This document shows, in pieces, positions 24,432-32,776 of a DNA stretch of 64,000 bases (position 1 is its first letter; each line of letters opens with the position of its first letter). The translations under genes were made by a program, and so were the position numbers. The DNA lies in the NCBI GenBank assembly GCA_942493215.1, contig OW818670.1:620001-684000 (forward strand), given 5' to 3'. Origin of the DNA: G942493215 sp942493215. Its GTDB lineage: Bacteria > Bacillota_I > Bacilli_A > RF39 > UBA660. The notes under the pieces were generated by a model that did not search any database, was not told the origin of the DNA, and worked only from the letters and a program-made list of their open reading frames with translations.

Positions 24432-25812
24432 CTTCTAATAGTTTAATTAGATTTGGCATATCAAATCTAAATTTTAATGAATTCCTATTTTTATGTACTT
24501 GGAATTCGCCAATCGTTATTTCATTATATTTTACAGTGTTGCTTTCTTTCCATTTGTCTAGTGTTTGAGTAAAAGTAAATTTTGATTGCTTAAAAGAAAA
24601 ATCATTATGCTCGGACAAAACTCTAAACTCGTATTTGTCTTTATTCTTATATATCCATAATAGATAATCACAATCAAATAAGAAATCTAAATATTTGGTC
24701 ATTAATTCAGCTGTATCAAAAATGGCTATTCTTTTAAAATCATTAGCATCAAATGAATCTAGATTATCAATTAAATAACCAAAGTGGTTTTTGAAAGTTT
24801 CGATACTAGGCTGTCCTATTTCAGGTGGGCATACTTTATTACCAGTATTAGTTTTTACAGATAAAGTTTTATTGCCATCTAGAATAAAATCAAATGGTGA
24901 TTTACTTTGACCACCTCTTTCACCCTTTTCCGCCCCAACATATTTAATTGGTTTTGGTAATTCTTCAAAAGCTTTAGTAATAATATCTTTGGTTTCATTA
25001 ATTAAGGTTGAATCTGCTCTTTTTAATAAATGGTCTGGCCTATCAAGATTAAATATTTCACATATGTTATTCTCAACAGAAACTCCAAAAGTTTCGTTTG
25101 TTTGCTCTTTTTTGTTTAATAATTGAATCAAATTATTAAGATCAAATCTAAACTTAAAGCTTCTCTTTTTATGTACTTGAACTTGTGCAATACTTATATT
25201 GTTATATTTAACAGTAAGGCATTCATTCCATAATAAAATATTATTTTTAGTAAAAGTAATTTTATCTTTTTCCCAACCAAAATTAGGTTTCTCATTTCTA
25301 TAAATAATTTTGTATTTGTAGACATCTTTATCAATATAAACCCATACAAGTATATCTGATAAAAACAAGTAATCTATAAAGACAGGGATCATATCATCAA
25401 TTCTTGACCAAACCATTTTTTTTATGTCATTTTGGTTAGCGATTTTAGCATCATATAGGTGACCAAAATGATAATTTAAAGTATCAAAACCTGCCTGTCC
25501 GACGATCTGTGGAGCTACAAAAGCTCTTTTTTTCAAAGAAGTCTTAATTGACAGTGTTAGGCCATTTGATAAATAAAAATTATGCGGAGAAAATGTATAT
25601 CCGTCTTTATCATCATATTCGTATGTTACACATTTTACGGGAAAACTTTGAATTTCCTTAAATATATTAGGTAGTATAAATTTCACATTATTATAGTTTG
25701 AATCATAATTAGAGTTAAATTGCTTTTTTGCGTATTCATTGCACTTAACATCATATTCCTCACAAATAATTTTTTGTAAAGTTAGCCCAAATGCTGCCGG
25801 ATTTCTTTTCAT
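24421..25812 (-). CDS. putative type II restriction endonuclease with internal duplication
   Basis: 463 residues in two homologous halves, about 1-245 and 250-463. Each half ends with a matching block: ISIAQVQVHKKRSFKFRFDL in the first, ITIGEFQVHKNRNSLKFRFD in the second. Each holds one nuclease-like motif: SPFDFILDGNKTLSVKTN in the C half fits a PD-(D/E)xK core (D...S-x-K), while the N half has SPHNFYLSNGLTLSIKTS, where the Asp is replaced by Asn. So one half may be catalytic and the other a binding half, as in pseudo-dimeric Sau3AI-like enzymes. The start ATG follows GGTGATAAT. Placement beside a C5 methyltransferase supports a restriction role. Confidence 0.7.
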   Translation of the reverse strand: MKRNPAAFGLTLQKIICEEYDVKCNEYAKKQFNSNYDSNYNNVKFILPNIFKEIQSFPVKCVTYEYDDKDGYTFSPHNFYLSNGLTLSIKTSLKKRAFVAPQIVGQAGFDTLNYHFGHLYDAKIANQNDIKKMVWSRIDDMIPVFIDYLFLSDILVWVYIDKDVYKYKIIYRNEKPNFGWEKDKITFTKNNILLWNECLTVKYNNISIAQVQVHKKRSFKFRFDLNNLIQLLNKKEQTNETFGVSVENNICEIFNLDRPDHLLKRADSTLINETKDIITKAFEELPKPIKYVGAEKGERGGQSKSPFDFILDGNKTLSVKTNTGNKVCPPEIGQPSIETFKNHFGYLIDNLDSFDANDFKRIAIFDTAELMTKYLDFLFDCDYLLWIYKNKDKYEFRVLSEHNDFSFKQSKFTFTQTLDKWKESNTVKYNEITIGEFQVHKNRNSLKFRFDMPNLIKLLEENG

Positions 25813-25935
25813 ATTATCACCACAATAAAATTATATCACATAGTTTAATATTTAAATATAAAAGTGTCTTTCTTTTTAAATAGCAATTTGCTAGAATAAT
25901 AGTGAAAACAAGTTTTTATTGGAAGGAGAAACACT

Positions 25936-26169
25936 ACGGCATTAATAACTGAATTTATTAAGGAAGATAGTTCCAATTCTAGAATTGAATCACAAATAGA
26001 AGCATTATATGGTGAATTTGAAGATAATCGAGGTGAAAAGTATATTAGAATTCAAACCTTAGGGTCTAAGGCAAGAGTGTCAGAACAAAAGCAATCACAA
26101 AATATTCAACTTAATAAAGAATCTGCAAAACAATTAATAGAATTGTTAAGTAAGACTTTTAATCTTTAA
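25936..26169 (+). CDS. small conserved-type protein with apparent ACG start
   Basis: A 77-residue frame, open from ACG (25936) to TAA (26169), with AAGGAG eight bases upstream. It begins ALITEFIKEDSSNSRIES and ends ESAKQLIELLSKTFNL; I recall this pattern from small proteins that sit beside restriction genes, which normally begin MALI or MAFI. An ATG-to-ACG change fits exactly at the expected start, so translation may be weak or the gene recently inactivated. There is no other start codon in frame close by. An extended -10 (TGC-TAGAAT) lies at 25889-25897. Confidence 0.6.
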   Translation, partial: TALITEFIKEDSSNSRIESQIEALYGEFEDNRGEKYIRIQTLGSKARVSEQKQSQNIQLNKESAKQLIELLSKTFNL

Positions 26170-26216
26170 TGTTAAACTGTGTGATATAATAATCCTATAT
26201 TTAGGGGGAAAGTATT

Positions 26217-27080
26217 ATGAGTGTGATTCTACCCGAAAACATCAATGCCATTATAAGGGCATTAAAAGAATATGGTAATATAGCGACTAAAGATATTGAA
26301 GATCGTCATTATAAAATAGGTGAACTATATGAGCTTCGTTTATTAATGTTTAAAATTTTATGTTCTATCTATTATAAAAATGCTTGGAAAACAAAACAAC
26401 ATTATGATGGTACAATGTTTAATGATTCATTCTTGGTTGGTATTACAACTAGTATAGGTGAAGCAACTTTTCATTTTAAACGAGATTACTATTATGAATT
26501 TGAAGTTTCTGAATTAGAACGAGGACCTCTATATAATGGATATGAATGGTCTAATGTTCGTGATCGATTAAATAGTCTTGAATCACTCTCTAATGCTTAT
26601 AATGATACTAATAGAAGTGTAATTTTTAATCCTCATAATAAAGCTTATATGGAATGGTCAAAAGTAATAGAAGATAGTGGAAAAGTAGAGGGTATGAAGA
26701 GAAATGCTCAAACTATAAATGATGCTATTAGAACATTAAGAAATGAAGGACTAATTGATCTTAATGATGTAAGTGATGGTAATCACACTTTTAGTGTCCT
26801 ATATGAACAAAGAAGGACCCTTCTAAGGCTAATACTTAATGCATATAAAGATTTAGCTTGGAAGAGCTATTTTGATATTAATGGTATTCCTATTGAAGCA
26901 GATAATAAATTTTTAGTAGGACTAGATACCCCTTTGGGACCAGTTGGCTTTATTATTAACAATAATCATTATAGTGATTTTAATGTTAGTGATATAACAA
27001 GAGCTCCACTTGCTAATGAAAATATTAGAGCTAATGTATTAGGAAAACTAGCGTCTATTAAGATAAGAAGAATGGTGTAA
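26217..27080 (+). CDS. two-copy domain protein of unknown function
   Basis: 287 residues made of two similar halves: DGTMFNDSFLVGITTSIGEA with HFKRDYYYEFEVSELERGPL, and IEADNKFLVGLDTPLGPVGF with NNHYSDFNVSDITRAPL. This resembles a phage-associated module (pattern F-x-V-G-I...G...Y-x-x-F-x-V-x-E-L-x-x-A/G-P). An AGGGGG ribosome site precedes the ATG. Function not known. It heads a short plus-strand cluster of small unknown genes. Confidence 0.7.
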   Translation: MSVILPENINAIIRALKEYGNIATKDIEDRHYKIGELYELRLLMFKILCSIYYKNAWKTKQHYDGTMFNDSFLVGITTSIGEATFHFKRDYYYEFEVSELERGPLYNGYEWSNVRDRLNSLESLSNAYNDTNRSVIFNPHNKAYMEWSKVIEDSGKVEGMKRNAQTINDAIRTLRNEGLIDLNDVSDGNHTFSVLYEQRRTLLRLILNAYKDLAWKSYFDINGIPIEADNKFLVGLDTPLGPVGFIINNNHYSDFNVSDITRAPLANENIRANVLGKLASIKIRRMV

Positions 27081-27098
27081 TAGATAGGGGATGAAAGA

Positions 27099-27389
27099 AT
27101 GGCAAAATTAACATGGCGCAAAGAATTTAATAATTATGAAATAAACTTTAAATTCTTATGTCGTTATAATAATGGTTTTATAATTGAGTTTGATAGTTAT
27201 GATATGACTTCAAGTATAGATGGCGTATTTGAATTAATGAATACAAAAGATAATGAAAAAGTAAGTAAAATGAGTTTCTTAGAATTAACAAAATATTTAT
27301 TTGCGAAAATACCGGAATTACATTCCGTCGAATTTGTAAGTAGTAATAGTAAATCAGAATATTTTATTGATGATATTAAAAATAATTAA
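27099..27389 (+). CDS. hypothetical protein, 96 residues
   Basis: No recognised domain; mixed alpha/beta, no signal peptide or membrane segment. AGGGGATGAAAGA precedes the ATG, and it lies 18 bases after the two-copy protein, so the two are probably co-transcribed. Confidence 0.7.
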   Translation: MAKLTWRKEFNNYEINFKFLCRYNNGFIIEFDSYDMTSSIDGVFELMNTKDNEKVSKMSFLELTKYLFAKIPELHSVEFVSSNSKSEYFIDDIKNN

Positions 27390-27407
27390 TTGAAAGGAAG
27401 TAACTAT

Positions 27408-27500
27408 ATGATTAGATATCCACGGGAAATGCATGGTGGAGAATTATGGGCTAAAATTGAGATTCTTGAAGATGATGTAGCTCCTTTATATAAAAAATAA
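27408..27500 (+). CDS. small protein, 30 residues
   Basis: Frame MIRYPREMHGGELWAKIEI... to TAA at 27500, preceded by AAAGGAAG at normal spacing and fitted between two genes of the same strand. Short but well placed; the sequence is not low-complexity. No family recognised. Confidence 0.5.
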   Translation: MIRYPREMHGGELWAKIEILEDDVAPLYKK

Positions 27501-27525
27501 TTCAGATATAAAGGAGGAATTAAAG

Positions 27526-27954
27526 ATGAATTATGAAGATAAAAAAATAGTTGGAATTATTGCAACCAATGTTGAACCAGCCGTTGCTCTTAATGTTATT
27601 GGCCATCTTGCTATTGCAATAGGAAAGTACTCTAATAAGGAAATTATGGGTAAACCTAATATTGTTGATAAATCAAATATTAATCATTTAGGGATTAGTA
27701 AGTTTCCCTTTATTATAACAAAAGTAAAAGCTAGTAAACTAAAAGCAGCTATTGATAATGCTAAAAATAACCCTAATCTATTAGTAGCTGACTATCCCAA
27801 AGATATGCTTGATACAAGAACTGATGAGGAATTAGTTGCATCGTTAGAGGGTAAAGAAAATGATAAATTAGAATATTTAGGGGCAATAATTTATGGAAAT
27901 ACTAAAGATGTAAATGAGATTACAGGTAAATTTCAATTGTGGAGAATTGATTAA
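27526..27954 (+). CDS. DUF2000 family protein
   Basis: 142 residues. The pattern KIVGIIATNVEPAVALNVIG with HLAIAIGKY and KFPFIITKVKASKLKAAID is that of DUF2000, small cytosolic proteins of unknown function with a ferredoxin-like fold. GGAGGAATTAAAG precedes the ATG. Confidence 0.85.
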   Translation: MNYEDKKIVGIIATNVEPAVALNVIGHLAIAIGKYSNKEIMGKPNIVDKSNINHLGISKFPFIITKVKASKLKAAIDNAKNNPNLLVADYPKDMLDTRTDEELVASLEGKENDKLEYLGAIIYGNTKDVNEITGKFQLWRID

Positions 27955-27964
27955 ATATCAAAAT

Positions 27965-27992
27965 TAAAAGTCGTATTGCTACGACTTTTTAT
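27965..27992 (+). terminator. terminator of the DUF2000 gene
   Basis: AAAAGTCGTA-TTGC-TACGACTTTTT, 10-bp stem and T-tract. Confidence 0.9.
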
Positions 27993-28017
27993 GTTTCATT
28001 ACATATGCTTAAATTAT

Positions 28018-28052
28018 CTTCATCTTTTATATACTCCTTATAAAAGATGAAG
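28018..28052. other. second strong hairpin after DUF2000
   Basis: CTTCATCTTTTATA and TATAAAAGATGAAG pair over 14 bases around TACTCCT. A T-run follows only 9 bases later, so it is a weak terminator or a structural element. Confidence 0.5.
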
Positions 28053-28109
28053 GTATAACTTTTTTGTATGTGTTTGAAAACAAAATAATAAAAAAACAAG
28101 GATTTTTGT

Positions 28110-28115
28110 TATAAT
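28110..28115 (+). promoter_or_regulatory. extended -10 before the Nudix gene
   Basis: TTTTTG-T-TATAAT, T-tract followed by TG-N-TATAAT. Confidence 0.7.
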
Positions 28116-28136
28116 AATGATGAGGTGGATGAATTA

Positions 28137-28529
28137 ATGATAGATAAATTAGCGTGGATTTATATAAAGGATAAGAAAATATTAAGTACTTTATCATTAG
28201 GAAAAGACAAGTATTATATACCTGGTGGTAAAAGAGAAGAATATGAAAATGATATTGAAGCATTAACTAGAGAAATAAAGGAAGAATTATCAGTTGATTT
28301 AGATATTGATTCAATGAGATACTATGGGGTATTTAAAGCCCAAGCTCATGGTAAAGCAGAAGGTATAATAGTAAAAATGAGCTGTTATATGGCAAGTTAT
28401 ATAGGAGAGTTAAAGGTTGATTCCGAAATAGAGCAAATGGTTTGGTTAAAATATGAGGATATAGATAAAGTTTCACCGGTAGACAAATTAATATTTAAAG
28501 ATTTATATGATAAAGGCTTAATAGAATAA
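28137..28529 (+). CDS. Nudix hydrolase
   Basis: 130 residues. The Nudix box is clear: GGKREEYENDIEALTREIKE followed by E and L, matching G-x5-E-x7-R-E-x-x-E-E with the usual metal ligands. The fold begins LAWIYIKDKKILSTLSLGKD. ATG 28137 follows AGGTGG; a GTG at 28125 lies inside that site. Substrate unknown, likely a nucleotide derivative. Confidence 0.88.
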   Translation: MIDKLAWIYIKDKKILSTLSLGKDKYYIPGGKREEYENDIEALTREIKEELSVDLDIDSMRYYGVFKAQAHGKAEGIIVKMSCYMASYIGELKVDSEIEQMVWLKYEDIDKVSPVDKLIFKDLYDKGLIE

Positions 28530-28600
28530 ACTTTAGGATATGCTATAATATAATAAAGATAAGATTATCTAGTTAAAAAATATAGAAAGGATATTTTATT

Positions 28601-28813
28601 ATGAGTAAATATAATTCTGTATGGGAACACGTAAAAAATGATGGAAGAGATTCTTTTAAATTAACATTTGAAGATATTAAAAAAATATTAGGCTTTGAAA
28701 TTGATCATTCATTTTTAAATAGTAAAAAAGAACTTAAGGAATATGGATATGAGGTTGGTAAGATTTCATTGAAAGATAAAACCATTATATTTAATAAGAC
28801 AACTAAAAATTAA
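28601..28813 (+). CDS. DUF7662-like small protein
   Basis: 70 residues, YNSVWEHVKNDGRDSFKLTF then EDIKKILGFEIDHSFLNSKK and a C-terminal strand. The pattern fits a widespread small alpha/beta family (DUF7662-like), often next to mobile or repair genes. The name is tentative. Function unknown. Confidence 0.6.
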   Translation: MSKYNSVWEHVKNDGRDSFKLTFEDIKKILGFEIDHSFLNSKKELKEYGYEVGKISLKDKTIIFNKTTKN

Positions 28814-28818
28814 AATAA

Positions 28819-28853
28819 AGCTTGATACTTATGTATCAAGTTTTTGATATAAT
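28819..28853 (+). promoter_or_regulatory. terminator fused to extended -10 promoter
   Basis: CTTGATAC-TTAT-GTATCAAG hairpin, TTTTT, then TGA-TATAAT at 28848-28853. Confidence 0.8.
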
Positions 28854-28871
28854 AGAAATAGGTGATAAGAT

Positions 28872-29687
28872 ATGAAAGAAAAAACATTAAAGGTGGCAAC
28901 TTGGAATGTCAGTGAGGGAATATCAACATTATGGAATTTAAATGATGGAATAAAAGAAGTAAAGGGTTATGAACAAACAGATTTAATTAAGCAAGTAATA
29001 GAGAAAATAAATACTTATGATTTAGATATGGTTTGTTTTCAAGAATTTCCTGTTGAAATTGATGATAAACTCTTATTAAAAGATTTAATTTTTAATAATA
29101 CTAATTTAAAATATTGCTCTATGCATAAGACTTATCCATCTTTCTTATTTAAAGGGGGACAAGTTGGTGTAGCAATATTTTCTAAATATCCAATAATTCA
29201 GGAAGAAAAAATATATTTCAATAATCCTAACTTAACAAAATTAAGTAAAAGTGGTGAAATATATAAGTCATTTGATAAAGGCATAATTTTAGTAAAAGTT
29301 AACATTAGTGATAAAATTATTAATGTAATAACTGGTCACGCTATAGCTTTTGGTCCTTTTGACAAGAAAGCTGAAGACTTTGCCGAATCATATAAACCAC
29401 TTGCTGATTTAATTATTAAAAGTATTAATGATAATGAATCATTAATTGCTTGTGGTGATTTTAATACTGAGTTTTTATTTGATTTAATACCCGAAATAAA
29501 GAATAAAGTAAATGATGTTCTTGAAGGATCAACAACACCTAATATATTGATGGAAGGTAAAGTTTATCATCAAGGGCGAAAATTAGATTACATATTAATA
29601 AGCAAAAATATTAAAATTGGTAAGGTTGAAAAAATTGATAACTTATCTGATCATTATTTATGCATTGCTCAAATAATAGCCTTCTAA
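28872..29687 (+). CDS. endonuclease/exonuclease/phosphatase family protein
   Basis: 271 residues. It has the EEP metal-enzyme motifs: LKVATWNVSEG (Asn), DMVCFQEF (Glu), ITGHAIAFG (His), ACGDFNTEF (D-x-N) and, at the end, NLSDHYLCIA (D-H). It could be a DNA or RNA nuclease or a phosphodiesterase. No signal peptide. The ATG follows AGGTGATAAG. Confidence 0.85.
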   Translation: MKEKTLKVATWNVSEGISTLWNLNDGIKEVKGYEQTDLIKQVIEKINTYDLDMVCFQEFPVEIDDKLLLKDLIFNNTNLKYCSMHKTYPSFLFKGGQVGVAIFSKYPIIQEEKIYFNNPNLTKLSKSGEIYKSFDKGIILVKVNISDKIINVITGHAIAFGPFDKKAEDFAESYKPLADLIIKSINDNESLIACGDFNTEFLFDLIPEIKNKVNDVLEGSTTPNILMEGKVYHQGRKLDYILISKNIKIGKVEKIDNLSDHYLCIAQIIAF

Positions 29688-29747
29688 TTAACTTAATATT
29701 TATGTTAAAAAAATATTTTGATATAATTAAAATGAGGTGAATAATTT

Positions 29748-30575
29748 ATGATAGAATTACCAGAGGCTAGAAGTATTGCAAAAGATTTAAGAAAAGAAAT
29801 ACTTGGTAAAAAGGTTATTGATGTTAGAGGAAACTTCACTGATCATAAGTTTACTTTTTATTATGGTGATCCTAACAAATATAAAAATATGTTAGTTGGG
29901 AAAAAAGTAACTAATATAATAGAACGAAATTATTATGTTGAAATTGAAATTGAAGATAGTAAACTTGTTATGAGGGATGGAGCTAATATTAGATTCTATA
30001 CTAAACAGGAATCTTTTCCTGATAAAAGCAAGTTGTTATTACAGTTTGATGATGACTCCTGCATTAATGTTACTACTTCAATGTATTCATTTATCTGCGT
30101 TTTCAATAAAGATAAGGGTATGCCAGATGATAAGTATTATAATTTAGAATTAACGGGGATTGGCCCATTTGATAAAAAATTTACATTAGAATATCTTAAT
30201 AGTTTATTGAATGATAAAACTCTAAAAATGAGTCTCAAGGCTTTTCTTGCAACGGAACAACGTATTTTAGGAATAGGTAATGGTGTAGTTCAGGATATAT
30301 TATTTAATGCTAAAATGCTACCTAAAAGGAAAATGAATACATTAACAGAAAATGATATAAATATTTTATATAATGCTATTATTAATACCTTAAAAGATAT
30401 GACTAATAAAGGTGGACGTGATACGGAAAAAAACATATATAGTGAAGAAGGACAATACAAAACAATATTAAGTAGTAAATCTTATAGTAATGTTTGCCCA
30501 ATCTGTAAAGGATCAATAAAAAAAGAACAATATTTAGGCGGTTCAATATACTATTGTCCTAATTGTCAAAAATAA
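29748..30575 (+). CDS. Fpg/Nei family DNA glycosylase-like, catalytic proline replaced
   Basis: 275 residues. Architecture: N-terminal beta domain, helix-two-turn-helix and a C-terminal zinc finger with CPICKG and CPNCQK. The Fpg/Nei N terminus is normally PELPE or PEGPE, whose first Pro (after Met removal) is the nucleophile. Here it is MIELPEARSI, so Ile stands in its place while the Glu is kept. Other Firmicutes Nei-like proteins share this change, so it may act on a different substrate or bind only. Start supported by AGGTGAATAATTT. Confidence 0.8.
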   Translation: MIELPEARSIAKDLRKEILGKKVIDVRGNFTDHKFTFYYGDPNKYKNMLVGKKVTNIIERNYYVEIEIEDSKLVMRDGANIRFYTKQESFPDKSKLLLQFDDDSCINVTTSMYSFICVFNKDKGMPDDKYYNLELTGIGPFDKKFTLEYLNSLLNDKTLKMSLKAFLATEQRILGIGNGVVQDILFNAKMLPKRKMNTLTENDINILYNAIINTLKDMTNKGGRDTEKNIYSEEGQYKTILSSKSYSNVCPICKGSIKKEQYLGGSIYYCPNCQK

Positions 30576-30594
30576 TATGCAAGGGAGATAAGGA

Positions 30595-30942
30595 ATGGAA
30601 GAAATTAGTACTATTAAAGAATATATAAATATGTTTCCTAAAGATGCTCAAAAAAAATTAATAGAAATGTATAATATAATAAAAGAAGTGGTACCAGAAG
30701 AAACAACCGAAAAAATAAGTTGGCGTATGCCGACATTTTATCTTAATGGTAATTTAGTTCACTTTGCAGGCTTTAAGAACCATATTGGATTCTTTCCCGG
30801 ATCCGAAGGAATAGAAGAATTTAAAGATAAATTTATTGGATTAAATTATTCAAAGGGTGGTGTTCAGTTTAAATATACAAATCCCTTACCTAAAGATTTA
30901 ATTCAAGAGATAGTAAAATTTAGAGTAAAACAAAATAAATAA
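30595..30942 (+). CDS. DUF1801 (YdhG-like) protein
   Basis: 115 residues. Pattern ISTIKEYINMFPKDAQKKL, KISWRMPTFYLNGNLVHFAG and HIGFFPGSEGIEEF is typical of DUF1801/YdhG, a small single-domain family of unknown function (SufE-like fold suggested by others). It lies close behind the Fpg-like gene, probably the same transcript. Confidence 0.85.
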   Translation: MEEISTIKEYINMFPKDAQKKLIEMYNIIKEVVPEETTEKISWRMPTFYLNGNLVHFAGFKNHIGFFPGSEGIEEFKDKFIGLNYSKGGVQFKYTNPLPKDLIQEIVKFRVKQNK

Positions 30943-30970
30943 AGCTTGATGTTTAACATCAAGCTTTTTA
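30941..30970. terminator. bidirectional terminator
   Basis: AAGCTTGATGTT and AACATCAAGCTT, 12-bp stem with one-base loop, then TTTTT. It lies between convergent DUF1801 and ABC permease genes. Confidence 0.85.
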
Positions 30971-30973
30971 ATA

Positions 30974-31702
30974 CTATTTATTATCACTAATCATTTTCTT
31001 TTTAAAAATAATAATGGTTAACAAATATATTATTATAGTATAAATTAGTATAATAATAATTGGTTGTAATAGGTTAATACTAGTATTATTTAAAATACTT
31101 TTGGTGATCTTAACAGTACTAGCAAATGGTAATATATTACAAACAAACTTAAAGAACTTACCCGCTAAATCAATTGAAAACCACATACCAGAAGTAAATG
31201 ATACTAATTGAACAATTAAACTAGCTAAAGGTCCTGATGATTTATCACTGGAAATACAACCAATTAAAAGACCTAGACCAATAAATAATAATGAAAGTGG
31301 TATTAAGACTAAAATAGTCAATATTATATTAATAGAAAATGACATACCCAAAAGAATAGCTACTAAAAAGAATAAAATACTTTGTAGTATTGTTAAAGGT
31401 ATTAATGCTAAAGTATATCCTAAAACATATTCAATTGGTTTCATAGGACTAGAAAAAAGTCTTGCTAAAAGAGAAGTACAACGATCTTTAGCTACTAAAT
31501 TAGCGTTAAATAAAGCGATAAATGAGAAACTAAAGATAATAATACCAGGTGTGAAATTATTAAGTGAATACTCTTCGACTGGTATATTAAATTGATGAAA
31601 AATAACTAAAAAGAATAATGGTAATCCTATACAAAAGATAATACTCATAGGATCTCTTATTAATTCTTTAATATTTCTATTAGCAAAATTCAATGTTCTC
31701 AT
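30974..31702 (-). CDS. ABC-2 type transporter permease
   Basis: 242 residues with six hydrophobic segments. RTLNFANRNIKELIRDPMSI is the usual ABC-2 start, with a large hydrophilic loop before the second segment. Coupled to the ATPase gene (TAATG overlap). Likely a drug or lipid exporter; the cargo is unknown. Confidence 0.88.
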   Translation of the reverse strand: MRTLNFANRNIKELIRDPMSIIFCIGLPLFFLVIFHQFNIPVEEYSLNNFTPGIIIFSFSFIALFNANLVAKDRCTSLLARLFSSPMKPIEYVLGYTLALIPLTILQSILFFLVAILLGMSFSINIILTILVLIPLSLLFIGLGLLIGCISSDKSSGPLASLIVQLVSFTSGMWFSIDLAGKFFKFVCNILPFASTVKITKSILNNTSINLLQPIIIILIYTIIIYLLTIIIFKKKMISDNK

Positions 31703-32427
31703 TAATTAGCCTCCCCAGTTGCAATTTTAACAAAAGCATCTTCGAAATCCTTAGCATTCACTTTCTTAATTAATTCGGCACTTGTACCCACTTCTAGTAA
31801 GCTACCATTAGCCATTATACCAACCCGATCCGAAAGTTTTTCTGCTTCTTCCATATAATGGGTGGTTAAAACAATCGTCTTTTTACCTTTTAATGATTCA
31901 ATTATTTTCCACAATTCTCTTCTAGCCAGTACATCTAAACCTAATGTTGGTTCATCTAAAAAGATAATTTCGGGATCGTTAATTAAAGCCATCGCAATCG
32001 AAAGTCTTCTTTGCCAGCCACCAGATAAAGTTTTCGCTTGTTGATTCTTTATTGTTTCTAAATTAAAATCTTTAATTAAAGTATCTATTACTTCTTTCTT
32101 ATTATTAATTTGATAAACACCAGCCATAAAAAATAAATTCTCTATAACTGTTAAATTAGTCGCTACGGCTGTCTCTTGGGGACTAACATTAACTATTTCT
32201 TTAATCTTATTAGAAGCATTAATGATACTATTACCATTTAATAAAGCATCACCACTAGTTGGTTTTAATAAACAAGTAAGAATTTTAATAGCTGTTGTTT
32301 TACCAGCTCCATTTACCCCTAGTAAGGCAAACAATTCCCCTTGTTTAATATCTAAATTAATATTATTAACAGCCGTTATGCTATCAAATGTTTTAACTAA
32401 GTTTTTTATTTCAATGGCATTATTCAT
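31702..32427 (-). CDS. ABC transporter ATP-binding protein
   Basis: 241 residues. Walker A GVNGAGKTT, signature LSGGWQRRLSIAMAL, Walker B IIFLDEPTLGLD, H-loop VLTTHYMEEAE. Tryptophan at the fourth signature position is normal for the drug-exporter group. Operon: AbrB-like, this ATPase, permease. Confidence 0.93.
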   Translation of the reverse strand: MNNAIEIKNLVKTFDSITAVNNINLDIKQGELFALLGVNGAGKTTAIKILTCLLKPTSGDALLNGNSIINASNKIKEIVNVSPQETAVATNLTVIENLFFMAGVYQINNKKEVIDTLIKDFNLETIKNQQAKTLSGGWQRRLSIAMALINDPEIIFLDEPTLGLDVLARRELWKIIESLKGKKTIVLTTHYMEEAEKLSDRVGIMANGSLLEVGTSAELIKKVNAKDFEDAFVKIATGEAN

Positions 32428-32638
32428 TCTTCTTGTCCTCGTTTCTTAAAATATTATCGGTTACAGCTTCAAAAACATCACTCTTTAAAAGGGCTATTCC
32501 TTTTTTCTTATCGCATAAAACAATAATTGAATCACCGGGATTTATATCAAACATATTTCTTGCTTCTTTAGGTATGACAATTTGTCCTTTTTCGCCAACT
32601 TTGCATATACCCATATATTTATCCTTTTTTTTATTCAT
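32420..32638 (-). CDS. AbrB/SpoVT-like DNA-binding protein
   Basis: 72 residues: MGICKVGEKGQIVIPKEARN then FDINPGDSIIVLCDKKKG, a standard swapped-hairpin AbrB domain. Likely regulates the ABC transporter operon. GGAGGAAATT precedes ATG 32638; a longer frame upstream lacks a ribosome site. It overlaps the ATPase gene by eight bases. Confidence 0.88.
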   Translation of the reverse strand: MNKKKDKYMGICKVGEKGQIVIPKEARNMFDINPGDSIIVLCDKKKGIALLKSDVFEAVTDNILRNEDKKNE

Positions 32639-32754
32639 AATTTCCTCCTTTGTTATACATTTCATACTAATTATACTATTCCAACTAAAATATTTCAATA
32701 ACATTTACAAATAGTTATAAAATAAAATTAATATAAAAATTATTATTTTTTTGA

Positions 32755-32760
32755 TATAAT
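32755..32760 (+). promoter_or_regulatory. extended -10 of the AlkD-like gene
   Basis: TTTTTTTG-A-TATAAT, with A/T-rich DNA upstream and no clear -35. Confidence 0.65.
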
Positions 32761-32776
32761 TAAGTTAGGTGATAGT

